A stretch of DNA of 64,000 nucleotides from Collinsella sp. BG-O-102 (lineage in GTDB: Bacteria > Actinomycetota > Coriobacteriia > Coriobacteriales > Coriobacteriaceae). The notes beneath the pieces are model-generated. The model searched no databases, was not told where the DNA came from, and saw only the letters and a program-made list of their open reading frames with translations. Below, piece after piece: positions 25,329 to 33,933 of this stretch; positions within the stretch are counted from its first letter, which is position 1; each line of letters begins with the position of its first letter. Location of the stretch: NCBI RefSeq assembly GCF_023656745.1, contig NZ_JAMOKO010000010.1, positions 35,731 to 99,730 on the forward strand, in the 5' to 3' direction. The position numbers and the translations under genes were made by a program.

Positions 25329-26591
25329 ATGGCAGAGAAACTCATTCCGCTGGAGGACGCGCAGTCGATTGTTTTGTCGCACGTTGCTCCGACCGATCTC
25401 GTCGAGATTCCCGTGTGGCAGGCCGCCGGTCTTCCCTTGGCCGAGGACGCGGTGGCCGATATCGACATCTCGCCGTTTGCCAACAGCGCTATGGACGGAT
25501 ATGCCGTGCGCGCAGCCGATCTTGCTGCGGCCGCCGGTGACACTCCGGTGACGCTCTCCGTCGTAGGACACGAGGCCGCGGGCCATGTCTTTGAGGGCAC
25601 AATCGGCGCGGGCGAGACCGTCCGCATCATGACGGGCGCGCCGGTGCCCGAGGGTGCCGATGCCGTGGTGAAGTACGAGATCGTCGACGTACTCGATGGC
25701 GACGGCAACGAGGGCTCGCACGTTCGCTTCTCGGCGCCTGCCAAGGTAGGGGAGAACGTTCGCTCTGCCGCCGAGGAGGCCCATGCTGGCGATGTTGTGA
25801 TGCATGCCGGCGAGGTCGTGGCTCCGGCGGGCGCCGGCTTGCTGGCAAGCGCCGGATACGCGAGCGTGAAGGTGCACGCTGCCCCACGTGTGGGCATCAT
25901 CTCGTTGGGCACGGAACTGGTCGCACCGAGTAAGGTACCGGCGCGCGGTCAGATTCGCGATTCCAACTCCTCGGCGCTGATGGCCGAGGCGCTCGATGCC
26001 GGCGCCGAGTCCGTGTTCTACGGTATTGCGCCCGACGATGAGCAGGCGATTGCCGAGCTGGTGCATCTCGCCACGCGAGAGTGCGATTTTGTCATTACGA
26101 GCGGCGGCGCCTCGGCGGGCGATTACGACTACGTGACGGCGCTCGTCCGGCGCGAGGGCGTGGTGCTGTTCGATCGCATCTCGATGCGTCCGGGCAAGGC
26201 CATCACGTTTGGCTTGCTCGGGGGCAAGCCCTACCTAGGGCTTTCGGGCAATCCCGCGGCGGCGTATGTGGGCTTTGAGATGCTCGCCCGTCCGGCGATT
26301 CGCAAGATGCGCGGCTTTGCCGAGGGCGTGCGTCCCGTGCAGCAGGCGACGCTCACACACGGCGTGAAGAAGCGCCAGGACCGACGCTTCTTCGATCGCG
26401 CCACGGTTTTGCGCGACCCCGAGACCGGTGAGCTGTTGGTGACCGAGGCCAAGACGCAGAATTCGGCGCTGCTCGGCACGATGCAGCGGTCCAACTGCCT
26501 GCTGCGTATTGACGAAGGACCGTGCGAGCTCAAGGCGGGCGACGTCGTGGATGTCGTGCGTGTCGACCTGCCCGAGGGCACGGTGTTGTAG
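25329..26591 (+). CDS. moeA: Molybdopterin molybdenumtransferase MoeA, 420 aa
   Basis: Inserts molybdate into adenylylated molybdopterin. Domain signatures: SPFANSAMDGYAVRA (about 51-65), RIMTGAPVPEGADAVV (about 99-114), the MoCF-binding block DFVITSGGASAGDYDYV (about 252-268) and SLSGNPAAA-like GLSGNPAAAYVGFEM. The ATG at 25329 has AAGAGGTG just upstream. First gene of a molybdenum block (moeA, moaB-like, modABC) that would supply the cofactor of FdhF and of the oxidoreductase at 57818. Confidence 0.95.
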   Translation: MAEKLIPLEDAQSIVLSHVAPTDLVEIPVWQAAGLPLAEDAVADIDISPFANSAMDGYAVRAADLAAAAGDTPVTLSVVGHEAAGHVFEGTIGAGETVRIMTGAPVPEGADAVVKYEIVDVLDGDGNEGSHVRFSAPAKVGENVRSAAEEAHAGDVVMHAGEVVAPAGAGLLASAGYASVKVHAAPRVGIISLGTELVAPSKVPARGQIRDSNSSALMAEALDAGAESVFYGIAPDDEQAIAELVHLATRECDFVITSGGASAGDYDYVTALVRREGVVLFDRISMRPGKAITFGLLGGKPYLGLSGNPAAAYVGFEMLARPAIRKMRGFAEGVRPVQQATLTHGVKKRQDRRFFDRATVLRDPETGELLVTEAKTQNSALLGTMQRSNCLLRIDEGPCELKAGDVVDVVRVDLPEGTVL

Positions 26592-26601
26592 GAGGAAAAC
26601 T

Positions 26602-27081
26602 ATGGAGTTGAAAATTTCGATTGTGACGTGCTCGGATACGCGCGATCTTGCTCAGGACGAGGCTGGAGCCGCACTCGAGGAACTTATCAAGGCGCAGGGC
26701 TGGACGGTCGTCTCACATGTGGTCGTGCGCGACGACGCCAGCGAGATCGGTGATGCCATTGTGGAAGCTGCCGATGAGTGCCACGCCAATGTCGTGCTCA
26801 CCTGTGGCGGCACGGGACTTTCGATGCGCGACGTGACGCCCGAGGCGACGCGTGCCGTCTGCGACCGCGATGTGCCGGGTATTGCAGAGGCAATCCGTGC
26901 GTACTCCATGACCAAGACGCGCCGCGCTATGCTCTCGCGGGCTATTTGCATGCAACGAGGTCATACGCTTGTCGTAAACTTTCCCGGTTCTACGAAGGCC
27001 GCCCGCGAAAGCTGGGAGGCCATAGCAGACCAGCTGGAGCATGCGGCTCAGATGACAGCGGGCGGCGGACATACCAACTAA
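26602..27081 (+). CDS. MoaB/MogA-family molybdopterin adenylyltransferase, 159 aa
   Basis: Activates molybdopterin by adenylylation before metal insertion by MoeA. The MoCF signature VVLTCGGTGLSMRDVTPEAT (about residues 64-83) and NFPGSTKAARESW near 133 identify the family. The gene starts 10 nt after the moeA stop, with TAGGAGG between, so the two are one operon. MoaB and MogA cannot be separated by inspection. Confidence 0.92.
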   Translation: MELKISIVTCSDTRDLAQDEAGAALEELIKAQGWTVVSHVVVRDDASEIGDAIVEAADECHANVVLTCGGTGLSMRDVTPEATRAVCDRDVPGIAEAIRAYSMTKTRRAMLSRAICMQRGHTLVVNFPGSTKAARESWEAIADQLEHAAQMTAGGGHTN

Positions 27082-27094
27082 GCGGTTTACCTGC

Positions 27095-27131
27095 GGCGGG
27101 GCGACCTGAACGGCTGCTCCGCCTTTGTTTT
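27095..27131 (+). terminator. Rho-independent terminator after the moeA operon
   Basis: GGCGGGGC/GCTCCGCC, an 8-bp stem with one G.U pair and a 13-nt loop, then TTTGTTTT. Confidence 0.75.
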
Positions 27132-27171
27132 CCGCCGAAGCGACGCCGAGGTGCACGGCAACTCGAAACTA

Positions 27172-27224
27172 TATTCTCTGGCGAGAATAATTTCTCACTA
27201 TCATTATTCGCGCGTAAGTATAAT
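27172..27224 (+). promoter_or_regulatory. modA promoter with an upstream operator-like palindrome
   Basis: A consensus -10 TATAAT is at 27219-27224, with no good -35 at the right distance. TATTCTCtggcGAGAATA (27172-27189), a 7-bp inverted repeat with a 4-nt spacer, is centred about 40 nt upstream of the -10. A weak -35 plus a palindrome beside it suggests a regulated promoter, perhaps molybdate-responsive; the regulator is not identifiable. Confidence 0.5.
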
Positions 27225-27284
27225 CTAGTAACAGAATAAAGCCTGCGGCGGGGTGCCCGGGCATAGCGTTCGAAAGGGTTGAAT

Positions 27285-28160
27285 ATGTTCGATATGGTTT
27301 CACGCCGCGGTTTTGTCTCGCTTTCTGCTGCTGCTGCCGCCGGCCTTGGCCTTGCCGGCTGCTCGGGCAACAAGACGTCCGAGCCCGCTGGCTCCGATGT
27401 CGGCTCCGCCAAGTCTTTCTCTAAGAAGAAGGCTGTCGAGCTGCAGGTCTTTGCCGCCAACTCGCTCGAGAAGGCCCTGCCCGAGGTTCAGGGGCTCTAC
27501 ACCGAGCAGACCGGCACCACCTTTGCCGACACGCAGTTTAAGGCGTCTGGCGACCTTGTCGAGCAGATGCGCGTCGGTGCCGCCGTCGACGTGCTCATCA
27601 CGGCCTCCAAGGGCACCATGGACGACGCCGAGGCCGCCGAGCTCGTCGATACCGATACCCGCGAGGACATGTTCGTCAACGACCTCGTGATCATTCGCGC
27701 CGAGGGCTCCGACACCAAGGTCGAGGCCATCGCCGACGTCGCGAACCTGGACGGCAAGATCGCCATTGGCGACGCCAAGACCGTTCCCGCCGGCAAGTAC
27801 GCCAACCAGGCGCTGGCTTCTGTGGGCCTCTACACCGGCACCGAGGGCGATGACGGCGAGTACGTGCTCGAGATCGCCGACAAGGTCGCGCTGGCCGACA
27901 AGGTCGGCACCGCTGCCGCCTACGTTTCTACGGGCGACTGCGTGGCTGGCTTTGTCTACAGTTCCGACATCTTCCGATATGACGGCATCGAGGAGGCCTT
28001 CGTGTGCCCCGAGGATTCGCACAAGCCCATCGTGTACCCGGGTGCCGTTGCCGAGAGCTCCGAGCACGCCGACGAGGCCAAGGCGTTTATCGACTTTTGC
28101 CTGACCAACAAGAAGGCCCAGAAGATTTGGGCCAAGTACGGCTTTGAGCTTTCCGCGTAG
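27285..28160 (+). CDS. modA: Molybdate ABC transporter substrate-binding lipoprotein, 291 aa
   Basis: Extracytoplasmic molybdate/tungstate-binding protein. The N-terminus has twin arginines (SRRGFVSLSAAAA) and a lipobox ending LAGC near residue 26, so it is exported and lipid-anchored. The mature domain begins VELQVFAANSLEKALPEV and contains TQFKASGDLVEQM and AAVDVLITASKGTMD, the ModA ligand loops. ATG 27285 was chosen for 6-nt spacing to GAAAGGG. First gene of modABC. Confidence 0.93.
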   Translation: MFDMVSRRGFVSLSAAAAAGLGLAGCSGNKTSEPAGSDVGSAKSFSKKKAVELQVFAANSLEKALPEVQGLYTEQTGTTFADTQFKASGDLVEQMRVGAAVDVLITASKGTMDDAEAAELVDTDTREDMFVNDLVIIRAEGSDTKVEAIADVANLDGKIAIGDAKTVPAGKYANQALASVGLYTGTEGDDGEYVLEIADKVALADKVGTAAAYVSTGDCVAGFVYSSDIFRYDGIEEAFVCPEDSHKPIVYPGAVAESSEHADEAKAFIDFCLTNKKAQKIWAKYGFELSA

Positions 28161-28228
28161 TGCGGCTTGGCGCGATAATTCCATCGTTTTGTGTTTCACT
28201 CCGTCCTTGTATTCGCTTGGAGCTTTTC

Positions 28229-29671
28229 GTGCTTAATAGATTCCGCATGCTTGTAGCCTGTGCTTTGACCTTCGCGCTTTGCTGGGTGCCGGGATTTGCG
28301 TTTGCTGGGGACGCTGAGGACGGGGCCCAGGTTGCTGCGACCGCTCATGGGCTTTCCTATGGGATCGAGGGTTTTGAGCGGTTGGCCAAGGGGACCGCTC
28401 GTGCCATGGAGGGCCAGCCTGAGGGCTACCGGTTTCCCGTTGACGAGGACGTGGACCTTGTGGTGGCGCCCGCTGCCGATCGCGTTGTGGTGTGGATATC
28501 GCCTAAGGCGGTCGAGAAGTATGGATTGGATCCGCAGGACAACGAGTGCGTATCGGGTCTCAAGGCCCTCGTCTGTGAGCTCGACAGCGCAAACTGCATG
28601 GGAGGTGCGCAGCTAGGGGACGTGGATCTTCCTTGGTATGTCACGTCGGAAACAACGTTTGATGCCGGCGGGTATACCTATGGCTTTGACGAGCGCGGTG
28701 CGGATGGGGACCGCTATGTGGTGATTACATCAGCCTCGGGTGATGCCAAGGGCGGCGCGCGTTGGCTTGATAGCGCTCAAATGGTAGAGGCATCGTCTGT
28801 CGTGTTACGGGATGAGCAGGGGCCCTTGACCTCTCTGGTCTCCTTTTTGGGCGATATCGACTATCGCCCGTTTTGGGTGTCCATAAAAACGAGCGGCCTT
28901 GCCCTGCTGATCTCCTTTGCGCTGGGCCTGTTCGCAGCGTGGAAGACTATGGGTACCTCGAGTCGCATCAAGGGCCTGCTCGATTCGGTCTTTACGATTC
29001 CCATGGTGCTGCCGCCTACGGTGTGCGGCTTTTTGCTGCTTATGCTATTTGGTCGATCGACCAATGTTGGCCAGTGGCTTATCGCGCACGGCGTCTCGAT
29101 CGTCTTTACGTGGCCCGCGGCGGTGATATCTGCCGTGGTGGTGTCGTTTCCCCTGGTCTACCGTACGGCGCTCGGTGCCTTCGAGAGCCTCGACACGCAG
29201 ATGCTCGACGCCGCGCGAACCTTGGGATGGCCCGAACGTCGCATCTTCACCAAGCTTATGATGCCGCTTGGTTGGCCCTCGATTGCCGCCGGCACGGTGC
29301 TCGCCTTCGCGCGTGCCATGGGCGAGTTTGGCTGCACCCTGTTCTTTGCGGGCAACTATGCCGGCATTACCCAGACCATCCCCATCGCCATCTACTTTGA
29401 GTGGATGGGCGGCAACACGTCGGTGGCTCTCTTTTGGGTTGTCGTCGTGATCGCCTTTAGCTTCTTGGTCATCCTGTTTATCAACATGTACACGGCGCAC
29501 TCGCAAAAGTATCGCGAGCGGGGCCTTTCCCGCGCGGAGCGCAAGCAGGCCAAAGATCTCGCCGGACAGGGCGATTCGCTCGACCCAGTCGGCGGCGATG
29601 CGCTGCGCATCGATCGCGAGGCGTTGGCCGAGCTTATGCGCGATGACACGGTCGCAAAGGGAGGTCGATAG
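28229..29671 (+). CDS. modB: Molybdate ABC permease ModB with an extra N-terminal exported domain, 480 aa, GTG start
   Basis: The C-terminal part (about residues 215-450) is a normal ModB permease: about five to six helices, the PPTVCGFLLLMLFG stretch, and the EAA-loop DAARTLGWPERRIFTKLMMPL that contacts ModC. Unusually it is preceded by a cleavable-looking signal sequence (about 1-26, ending AFAFA-like) and a roughly 180-residue soluble domain that I do not recognise (starts GDAEDGAQVAATAHG, contains DVDLVVAPAADRVVVW). Ordinary ModB proteins are about 220-270 aa. GTG 28229 fits TTGGAG at 7 nt. A charged roughly 50-residue tail follows the last helix. Confidence 0.85.
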   Translation: MLNRFRMLVACALTFALCWVPGFAFAGDAEDGAQVAATAHGLSYGIEGFERLAKGTARAMEGQPEGYRFPVDEDVDLVVAPAADRVVVWISPKAVEKYGLDPQDNECVSGLKALVCELDSANCMGGAQLGDVDLPWYVTSETTFDAGGYTYGFDERGADGDRYVVITSASGDAKGGARWLDSAQMVEASSVVLRDEQGPLTSLVSFLGDIDYRPFWVSIKTSGLALLISFALGLFAAWKTMGTSSRIKGLLDSVFTIPMVLPPTVCGFLLLMLFGRSTNVGQWLIAHGVSIVFTWPAAVISAVVVSFPLVYRTALGAFESLDTQMLDAARTLGWPERRIFTKLMMPLGWPSIAAGTVLAFARAMGEFGCTLFFAGNYAGITQTIPIAIYFEWMGGNTSVALFWVVVVIAFSFLVILFINMYTAHSQKYRERGLSRAERKQAKDLAGQGDSLDPVGGDALRIDREALAELMRDDTVAKGGR

Positions 29672-29674
29672 GCC

Positions 29675-30745
29675 ATGTCGCTCGTTCTGGATATAAAAAA
29701 GCACTATCCCGGGTTTATGCTCGACATGCAGCTTGAGGCCGGCGAGGAGCGCGTGGCGTTGCTCGGTGCCTCGGGTTGCGGCAAGAGCTGCACACTTCGC
29801 TGCATTGCCGGTGTGGAGACGCCCGACGAGGGCAAGATCGTCGTCAACGGCGTGACCTTTTTTGACTCGGCGGCGGGCATCAACCTGTCGCCACAGGCGC
29901 GCAAATGCGCCCTGCTGTTCCAAAACTATCAGCTGTTTCCTAACATGACGGTGGCCGATAACGTATGCGCCGGTGTAAAGGATGCGGGCGACGCCGCCGC
30001 ACGCAAAAAGCTCGCCGAGCGCTATCTGAGCATTTTCGGTCTAGCCGATTTTGCCGACCGCTACCCCGCGCGCCTTTCGGGCGGGCAGCAGCAACGCGTG
30101 GCGCTTGCCCGTATGGTGGCGGCGCATCCGGGCATCTTTATGTTCGACGAGCCCATGAGCGCGCTCGATTCCTATCTTAAGAGCGCACTCGAGCAGAACA
30201 TGCTCGACCTGTTCGACGTCTGTAACCGCACCGTGCTCTACGTGAGCCATGACATCGACGAGGCGTGCCGCCTGTGCCAGCGCATCTGCGTGATGCACGA
30301 CGGGCATGTTGAGGAGATCGGCTCTGTCGAGGACGTGGTCCGCCGTCCGCAGACGCTGGCGGCACTGCGCCTGACGGGCTGCAAGAACACAAGCCGGGCG
30401 CGCAAGATCGGCGACGAAGAAGTTGAGGCCCTCGACTGGGGCATGACCTTTAACGTGGGTCGCGAGGTTCCCGATAATGCAGCGTACCTGGGCATTCGCG
30501 CAAGCTACTTCCATGTTGACAATCGCGCGGAGCGGGGACGCAACAGCTATGATTTGCACGTGGCCCGTGTGAGCGATTCGCGCTTTGAGCGGCTGGTGCT
30601 GCTGGACGTGCCGCGCGTCGATGCGCCCACACGTCTGCAGTGGAAGGTCAACAAGGTGGGCGTGCCTGTCGACGAGCTGCCGCAAGCAGGCGAGACGCTG
30701 CGCATGCATTTTGATGCCAGCAGGATCCATTTGGTTTGTCGATAG
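29675..30745 (+). CDS. modC: Molybdate ABC transporter ATP-binding protein, 356 aa
   Basis: Cytoplasmic ATPase of the molybdate importer. Walker A GASGCGKS (about residues 32-39), Q-loop LLFQNYQLFPNMT, signature LSGGQQQR near 131, Walker B IFMFDEP near 150 and switch His SHDIDEA near 186. The roughly 120-residue C-terminal extension after residue 235 corresponds to the MOP-like regulatory domain position, though only weak similarity is visible. It starts 3 nt after the modB stop. Confidence 0.93.
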   Translation: MSLVLDIKKHYPGFMLDMQLEAGEERVALLGASGCGKSCTLRCIAGVETPDEGKIVVNGVTFFDSAAGINLSPQARKCALLFQNYQLFPNMTVADNVCAGVKDAGDAAARKKLAERYLSIFGLADFADRYPARLSGGQQQRVALARMVAAHPGIFMFDEPMSALDSYLKSALEQNMLDLFDVCNRTVLYVSHDIDEACRLCQRICVMHDGHVEEIGSVEDVVRRPQTLAALRLTGCKNTSRARKIGDEEVEALDWGMTFNVGREVPDNAAYLGIRASYFHVDNRAERGRNSYDLHVARVSDSRFERLVLLDVPRVDAPTRLQWKVNKVGVPVDELPQAGETLRMHFDASRIHLVCR

Positions 30746-30756
30746 CGCCGGGTAAT

Positions 30757-30794
30757 GCCGTCGGGGCATATAAGCCTCGGCGGCTTTGTTTTTG
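30757..30794 (+). terminator. Rho-independent terminator after modABC
   Basis: GCCGTCGGGG/CCTCGGCGGC, a 10-bp stem with two G.U pairs and an 8-nt loop, followed by TTTGTTTTTG. Confidence 0.82.
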
Positions 30795-30880
30795 CCGTTC
30801 GCCGAATGAGGAATGACAAACTCTTATCAATTAAGATAATTATTTATTAAGCGATGGCACACGACGCTGTCGTACGAATG

Positions 30881-30930
30881 TCAACGGTGTTCGCATGGTC
30901 GGCGACCGTTGATATAGTTGACCTCAACTG
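30881..30930 (+). promoter_or_regulatory. Promoter and multi-half-site operator ahead of the double-cubane/selenium operon
   Basis: TTCGCA (30890-30895), 17 nt, TATAGT (30913-30918) form a plausible sigma-70 promoter. Four TCAAC/GTTGA half-sites surround it: TCAACGGT (30881) is the exact inverse of ACCGTTGA (30905), and AGTTGAccTCAACT (30916-30929) overlaps the -10 and start region. This arrangement points to a repressor binding as a dimer at two places; no regulator gene is adjacent. The stretch from 30795 to 30880 is AT-rich with no further signal that I can name. Confidence 0.55.
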
Positions 30931-30948
30931 GTAAAGGAGGGTGCGCAC

Positions 30949-31017
30949 ATGCCGCAGATGACATATATTCGCCGCGTTGCCGCGCGCGCCCTGTATATGG
31001 CTCGGAGTCGCATATGA
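30949..31017 (+). CDS. Possible 22-aa leader peptide
   Basis: Short frame with a very strong ribosome site (AAAGGAGG, 7-8 nt before ATG), about 25 nt after the predicted transcription start. Five of 22 residues are Arg (TYIRRVAARALYMARSR). Its TGA overlaps the ATG of a second short frame (ATATGA). It may be a regulatory leader or a small protein; unproven. Confidence 0.4.
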   Translation: MPQMTYIRRVAARALYMARSRI

Positions 31018-31184
31018 GCAGGTATGTTCACGGCTCCGGGAGAGACGACGCACAACTAAATAATCGACCGCAAAGCAGGTTCCCTAAAATTCCGGGTTTG
31101 AGCACGGCCGGGCAATCGCCGTCCGTCGTGCATCGATACCGCTGTTATCCATTTTTGGTTCGAGAGGGGAACCGTCATGGCTGA
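31014..31184 (+). CDS. Possible 56-aa coupled short ORF overlapping the reductase start
   Basis: Begins at the ATGA overlap with the 22-aa frame and ends 8 nt inside the next gene (its TGA is at 31182-31184; the next ATG is at 31177). The product is basic and polar, with no recognised domain. The chain of overlaps would allow translational coupling into the reductase gene. The amino-acid composition is not protein-like enough to be sure. Confidence 0.25.
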   Translation: MSRYVHGSGRDDAQLNNRPQSRFPKIPGLSTAGQSPSVVHRYRCYPFLVREGNRHG

Positions 31185-32460
31185 AGAATTTGATTTCCAT
31201 CCGATGTGGGAGAGCCTCGGCATGAATCTTGCCGACCACGACATGCTGCTGGGCGCCGTGGGCCAGATGTACGGCGATATGTTCCTGACGCAGAACAATC
31301 GCCCCAAGTCCACGTCCTACCTGGACTTTGTGGCCACCAACATCCATAGCGGCCGCATTAAGGAGATGCTCGACAAGAAGGAGGCTGGCGAGGCCACCAA
31401 GATCGTGGGTTCGTTCTGCGTGTACGTGCCCGAGGAGATCGTACTTGCCTGCGACGGTATCCCCGTGGGTCTGTGCTCTGGTGCCGATTGGGCAGCCGAT
31501 AGGGTCGAGGAGCACCTGCCGCGCAACACCTGTCCGCTTATCAAGAGCTTTGCCGGCTTTAAGCTGGGCGAGGTCTGCCCCTACATTGAGTCGAGTGACC
31601 TGGTGGTAGGCGAGAACACCTGCGATGGCAAGAAGAAGGCCTACGAGTTCTTTGCAACGCAAAAGAACATGTACGTCATGGATATTCCCAACGTGCACGA
31701 CGAGTCGACGCTCGTGACCTGGAAGGCCGAGGTCAAGAAACTCGCCGCCAAGATCGAGGAAGAGTGCGGCGTCAAGATTACGCCCGAGCGTCTGAAGGCT
31801 GCCATCCACGCCGTCAATGAGAAGCGTCGCGCCCTGCAGCGCCTCGCTGCGACCCGCGCTGCCGACCCTGCGCCCATCAGCGGTCTCGACAGCCTGCTGA
31901 CCGTTCAGGCCGCCTTTATGGATGACACACCGCGTCTGACCGGAGCCATCAACGATATGGCGGCTGAGTGCGAGCAGCGTGTCGAGGCCAGCGAGGGCGT
32001 GGCACCCAAGGGGACCAAGCGCATCCTGTACACCGGTACGCCCATGGCCGTGCCCAACTGGAAGCTGTTCAACCTTATCGAGAAGGCCGGCGGCGTTGTG
32101 GTAGGCGAGGAGTCCTGCACGGGCTCGCGCTACTACAAGGACCTGGTCGACGAGTCCGGCGAGACGGTTGACGAGATGCTCGACGCCATCGCCGAGCGCT
32201 ACTTTAAGATCAACTGCGCCGTCTTTACGCCCAACGATCAGCGTATGAAAGACATTGTCCAGATGGCCCAGGACCTACATGCCGACGGCATCGTCGACGT
32301 GGCTCTGCAGTTCTGCACGCTCTACGAGATGGAGTCGTTTGCCGTGGAGAAGGCTGCCGAGGAGGCAGGCATTCCGTTTATGCACATCACGACAGACTAC
32401 GCCGGCGAGGATGCAGGCCAACTGCAAACCAGGATTGAGGCTTTCTTGGAAACCATTTAG
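31177..32460 (+). CDS. 2-hydroxyacyl-CoA dehydratase / double-cubane-cluster reductase family protein A, 427 aa
   Basis: Belongs to the HgdB/BcrB/FldC superfamily of iron-sulfur proteins. Cysteines at about residues 81, 92, 100, 119, 134 and 149 lie in the motifs [27 protein letters not shown] and [13 protein letters not shown]; the conserved CPLIK and TCDGKKK blocks are typical of the double-cubane-cluster proteins, ATP-activated low-potential reductases whose natural substrates are unknown. With an activase downstream and no CoA-transferase or acyl-CoA genes nearby, a reductase role is more likely than acyl-CoA dehydration (inference). GAGGGGAA precedes the ATG. Confidence 0.82.
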   Translation: MAEEFDFHPMWESLGMNLADHDMLLGAVGQMYGDMFLTQNNRPKSTSYLDFVATNIHSGRIKEMLDKKEAGEATKIVGSFCVYVPEEIVLACDGIPVGLCSGADWAADRVEEHLPRNTCPLIKSFAGFKLGEVCPYIESSDLVVGENTCDGKKKAYEFFATQKNMYVMDIPNVHDESTLVTWKAEVKKLAAKIEEECGVKITPERLKAAIHAVNEKRRALQRLAATRAADPAPISGLDSLLTVQAAFMDDTPRLTGAINDMAAECEQRVEASEGVAPKGTKRILYTGTPMAVPNWKLFNLIEKAGGVVVGEESCTGSRYYKDLVDESGETVDEMLDAIAERYFKINCAVFTPNDQRMKDIVQMAQDLHADGIVDVALQFCTLYEMESFAVEKAAEEAGIPFMHITTDYAGEDAGQLQTRIEAFLETI

Positions 32461-32475
32461 GGCTATCCGGTCCAG

Positions 32476-32577
32476 CGGCTTCCCCAAGCACCCGATCTTG
32501 CCGTTCAAACCATCGCTTGCATACCAAAGTACGCGGCGCTCCTCTTTCACGGCAACCTCGGGCACCTGGGAAAGCCG
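32476..32577 (+). repeat. Structured element 1, downstream of reductase gene A
   Basis: About 102 nt folding into one long interrupted stem: CGGCTT/AAGCCG, CCCA/TGGG, CCCGA/TCGGG, TTGCCGT/ACGGCAA and an apical GCATAC...TACGCGGCGC region. It is about 70% identical to the element at 33773-33881; where they differ, several stem pairs change on both sides (for example TTGCCGT/ACGGCAA here against TTGCTCC/GGGGCAA there). There is no T-run, so it is not a classic terminator. Confidence 0.75.
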
Positions 32578-32614
32578 TTTCCTTGGTTGGTTAAAAGGTT
32601 TGTTAAGGAGTTAT

Positions 32615-33778
32615 ATGTCGGAAAATATTGAGCAGCCGTTGCCGTCCACGTTTGAGGAGTTCAACGAGCAACGCAAGGCGGCGTTTATTCGCGTCAAGGA
32701 TTATAAGCAGGCGGGTAATCGCCTGGTCGGTTTTCTGTGCAGCTACACGCCGCTCGAGATTATCGATGCCGCGGGGGCTGCGAGCGTGGCGCTGTGCGGC
32801 ACGTCCGACGAGGTGATTCCCGAGGCCGAGAAGGTGCTGCCGGCAAACCTGTGCCCGCTCATCAAGTCTACGTATGGTTTTGCCTATTCGCAAAAGTGCC
32901 CGTTTACGTACTTTAGCGACATGATCATCGGTGAGACCACCTGCGACGGCAAGAAGAAGATGTACGAGCTGCTCAACGAGCTCAAGCGCACGCACATTCT
33001 GCATCTTCCGCAGGGCCGCGATCGAGCCTACGAGCGCGAGGGCTGGTACGAGGAGTGCCGTCTGCTCAAGGAGGAGCTCGAGAACTTCTACGGCATCGCG
33101 ATTACCGACGATGATCTGCGCGCTGCCGTCCGTCGTCGCAACCGCTTGCGTGCGGCCCAGCTCGAGATGTTTGCGCTGCAGGCCAACCAGCCGGCGGCCA
33201 TGAGCGGCGTCGACCTGATGAGCACCATGTTTGCCGGTACGTTTAGCTTTGATATCGAGGCCTATACGCAGCAGCTGGAGCAAAAGGTTGTCAAGCTGCG
33301 CGAGGCCTACGACGCGAGCGAGCGCCCGGTTGCGGCGGATGCCAAGCGCATTCTGATCACCGGCTGCCCGGTGGGCGGCGTGATCAACAAGATCGGTCGC
33401 ACCATCGAGTCCAACGGTGGTGTGGTCGTGTGCATGGACGACTGCTCGGGCGAGCGCACGGCGGCCATGATGATCGACCCGGAGGCTCCCGACATCTTGC
33501 GCGCCATCGCCGACCGCTACCTGGACATTAACTGCTCGGTCATGACGCCCAACGACGGTCGTATGGAAAACACGCTGGCCATGTGCGAGAAGTATCACGT
33601 CGATGGCGTAGTGGAGAGCGTGCTCCAGGCGTGCCACACCTTTAACGTGGAGAGTGCGCGCATGCAGGAGGCTGTCGAGGGTGCGGGCATTCCGTACATG
33701 AAGATCGAGACCGACTACAGCAACGGCGACATGGGACAGATCGAGACCCGCATCGCCGCCTTCATCGAAACCCTCTAG
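32615..33778 (+). CDS. 2-hydroxyacyl-CoA dehydratase / double-cubane-cluster reductase family protein B, 387 aa
   Basis: Paralogue of the preceding protein, 40 residues shorter at the N-terminus. Cysteines at about residues 42, 61, 80, 95 and 110 occupy equivalent motifs ([48 protein letters not shown]); the Cys that is at position 92 of protein A is absent here. The C-terminal half has [19 protein letters not shown] and the [12 protein letters not shown] block. The two could form a heterodimer like HgdAB or be separate homodimers. AAGGAG lies 5 nt before ATG 32615; the frame extends far upstream into gene A without a ribosome site. Confidence 0.82.
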   Translation: MSENIEQPLPSTFEEFNEQRKAAFIRVKDYKQAGNRLVGFLCSYTPLEIIDAAGAASVALCGTSDEVIPEAEKVLPANLCPLIKSTYGFAYSQKCPFTYFSDMIIGETTCDGKKKMYELLNELKRTHILHLPQGRDRAYEREGWYEECRLLKEELENFYGIAITDDDLRAAVRRRNRLRAAQLEMFALQANQPAAMSGVDLMSTMFAGTFSFDIEAYTQQLEQKVVKLREAYDASERPVAADAKRILITGCPVGGVINKIGRTIESNGGVVVCMDDCSGERTAAMMIDPEAPDILRAIADRYLDINCSVMTPNDGRMENTLAMCEKYHVDGVVESVLQACHTFNVESARMQEAVEGAGIPYMKIETDYSNGDMGQIETRIAAFIETL

Positions 33779-33881
33779 CTTCCTCAGGCACCGGATCTTG
33801 CTCCTCAAACCGTCGCTTGCGTACCCAATGTACGCTGCGCTCCTCTTTCGGGGCAATCTCCGGTACCTGAGAAACCTAGAG
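33773..33881 (+). repeat. Structured element 2, downstream of reductase gene B
   Basis: About 109 nt with stems CTCTAG/CTAGAG (the left strand includes the stop codon of gene B), CTCAGG/CCTGAG, ACCGGA/TCCGGT, TTGCTCC/GGGGCAA (one G.U) and an apical GCGTAC ccaat GTACGC hairpin. Its counterpart is at 32476-32577. Conserved unpaired blocks shared by both include CTCCTCTTTC and the CGATCTTG/GGATCTTG segment. Confidence 0.75.
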
Positions 33882-33933
33882 CTAAGGCGCCTGAACGCGC
33901 CGCTACCTTTGATGTTTAGATTGGGAGAGAGCC

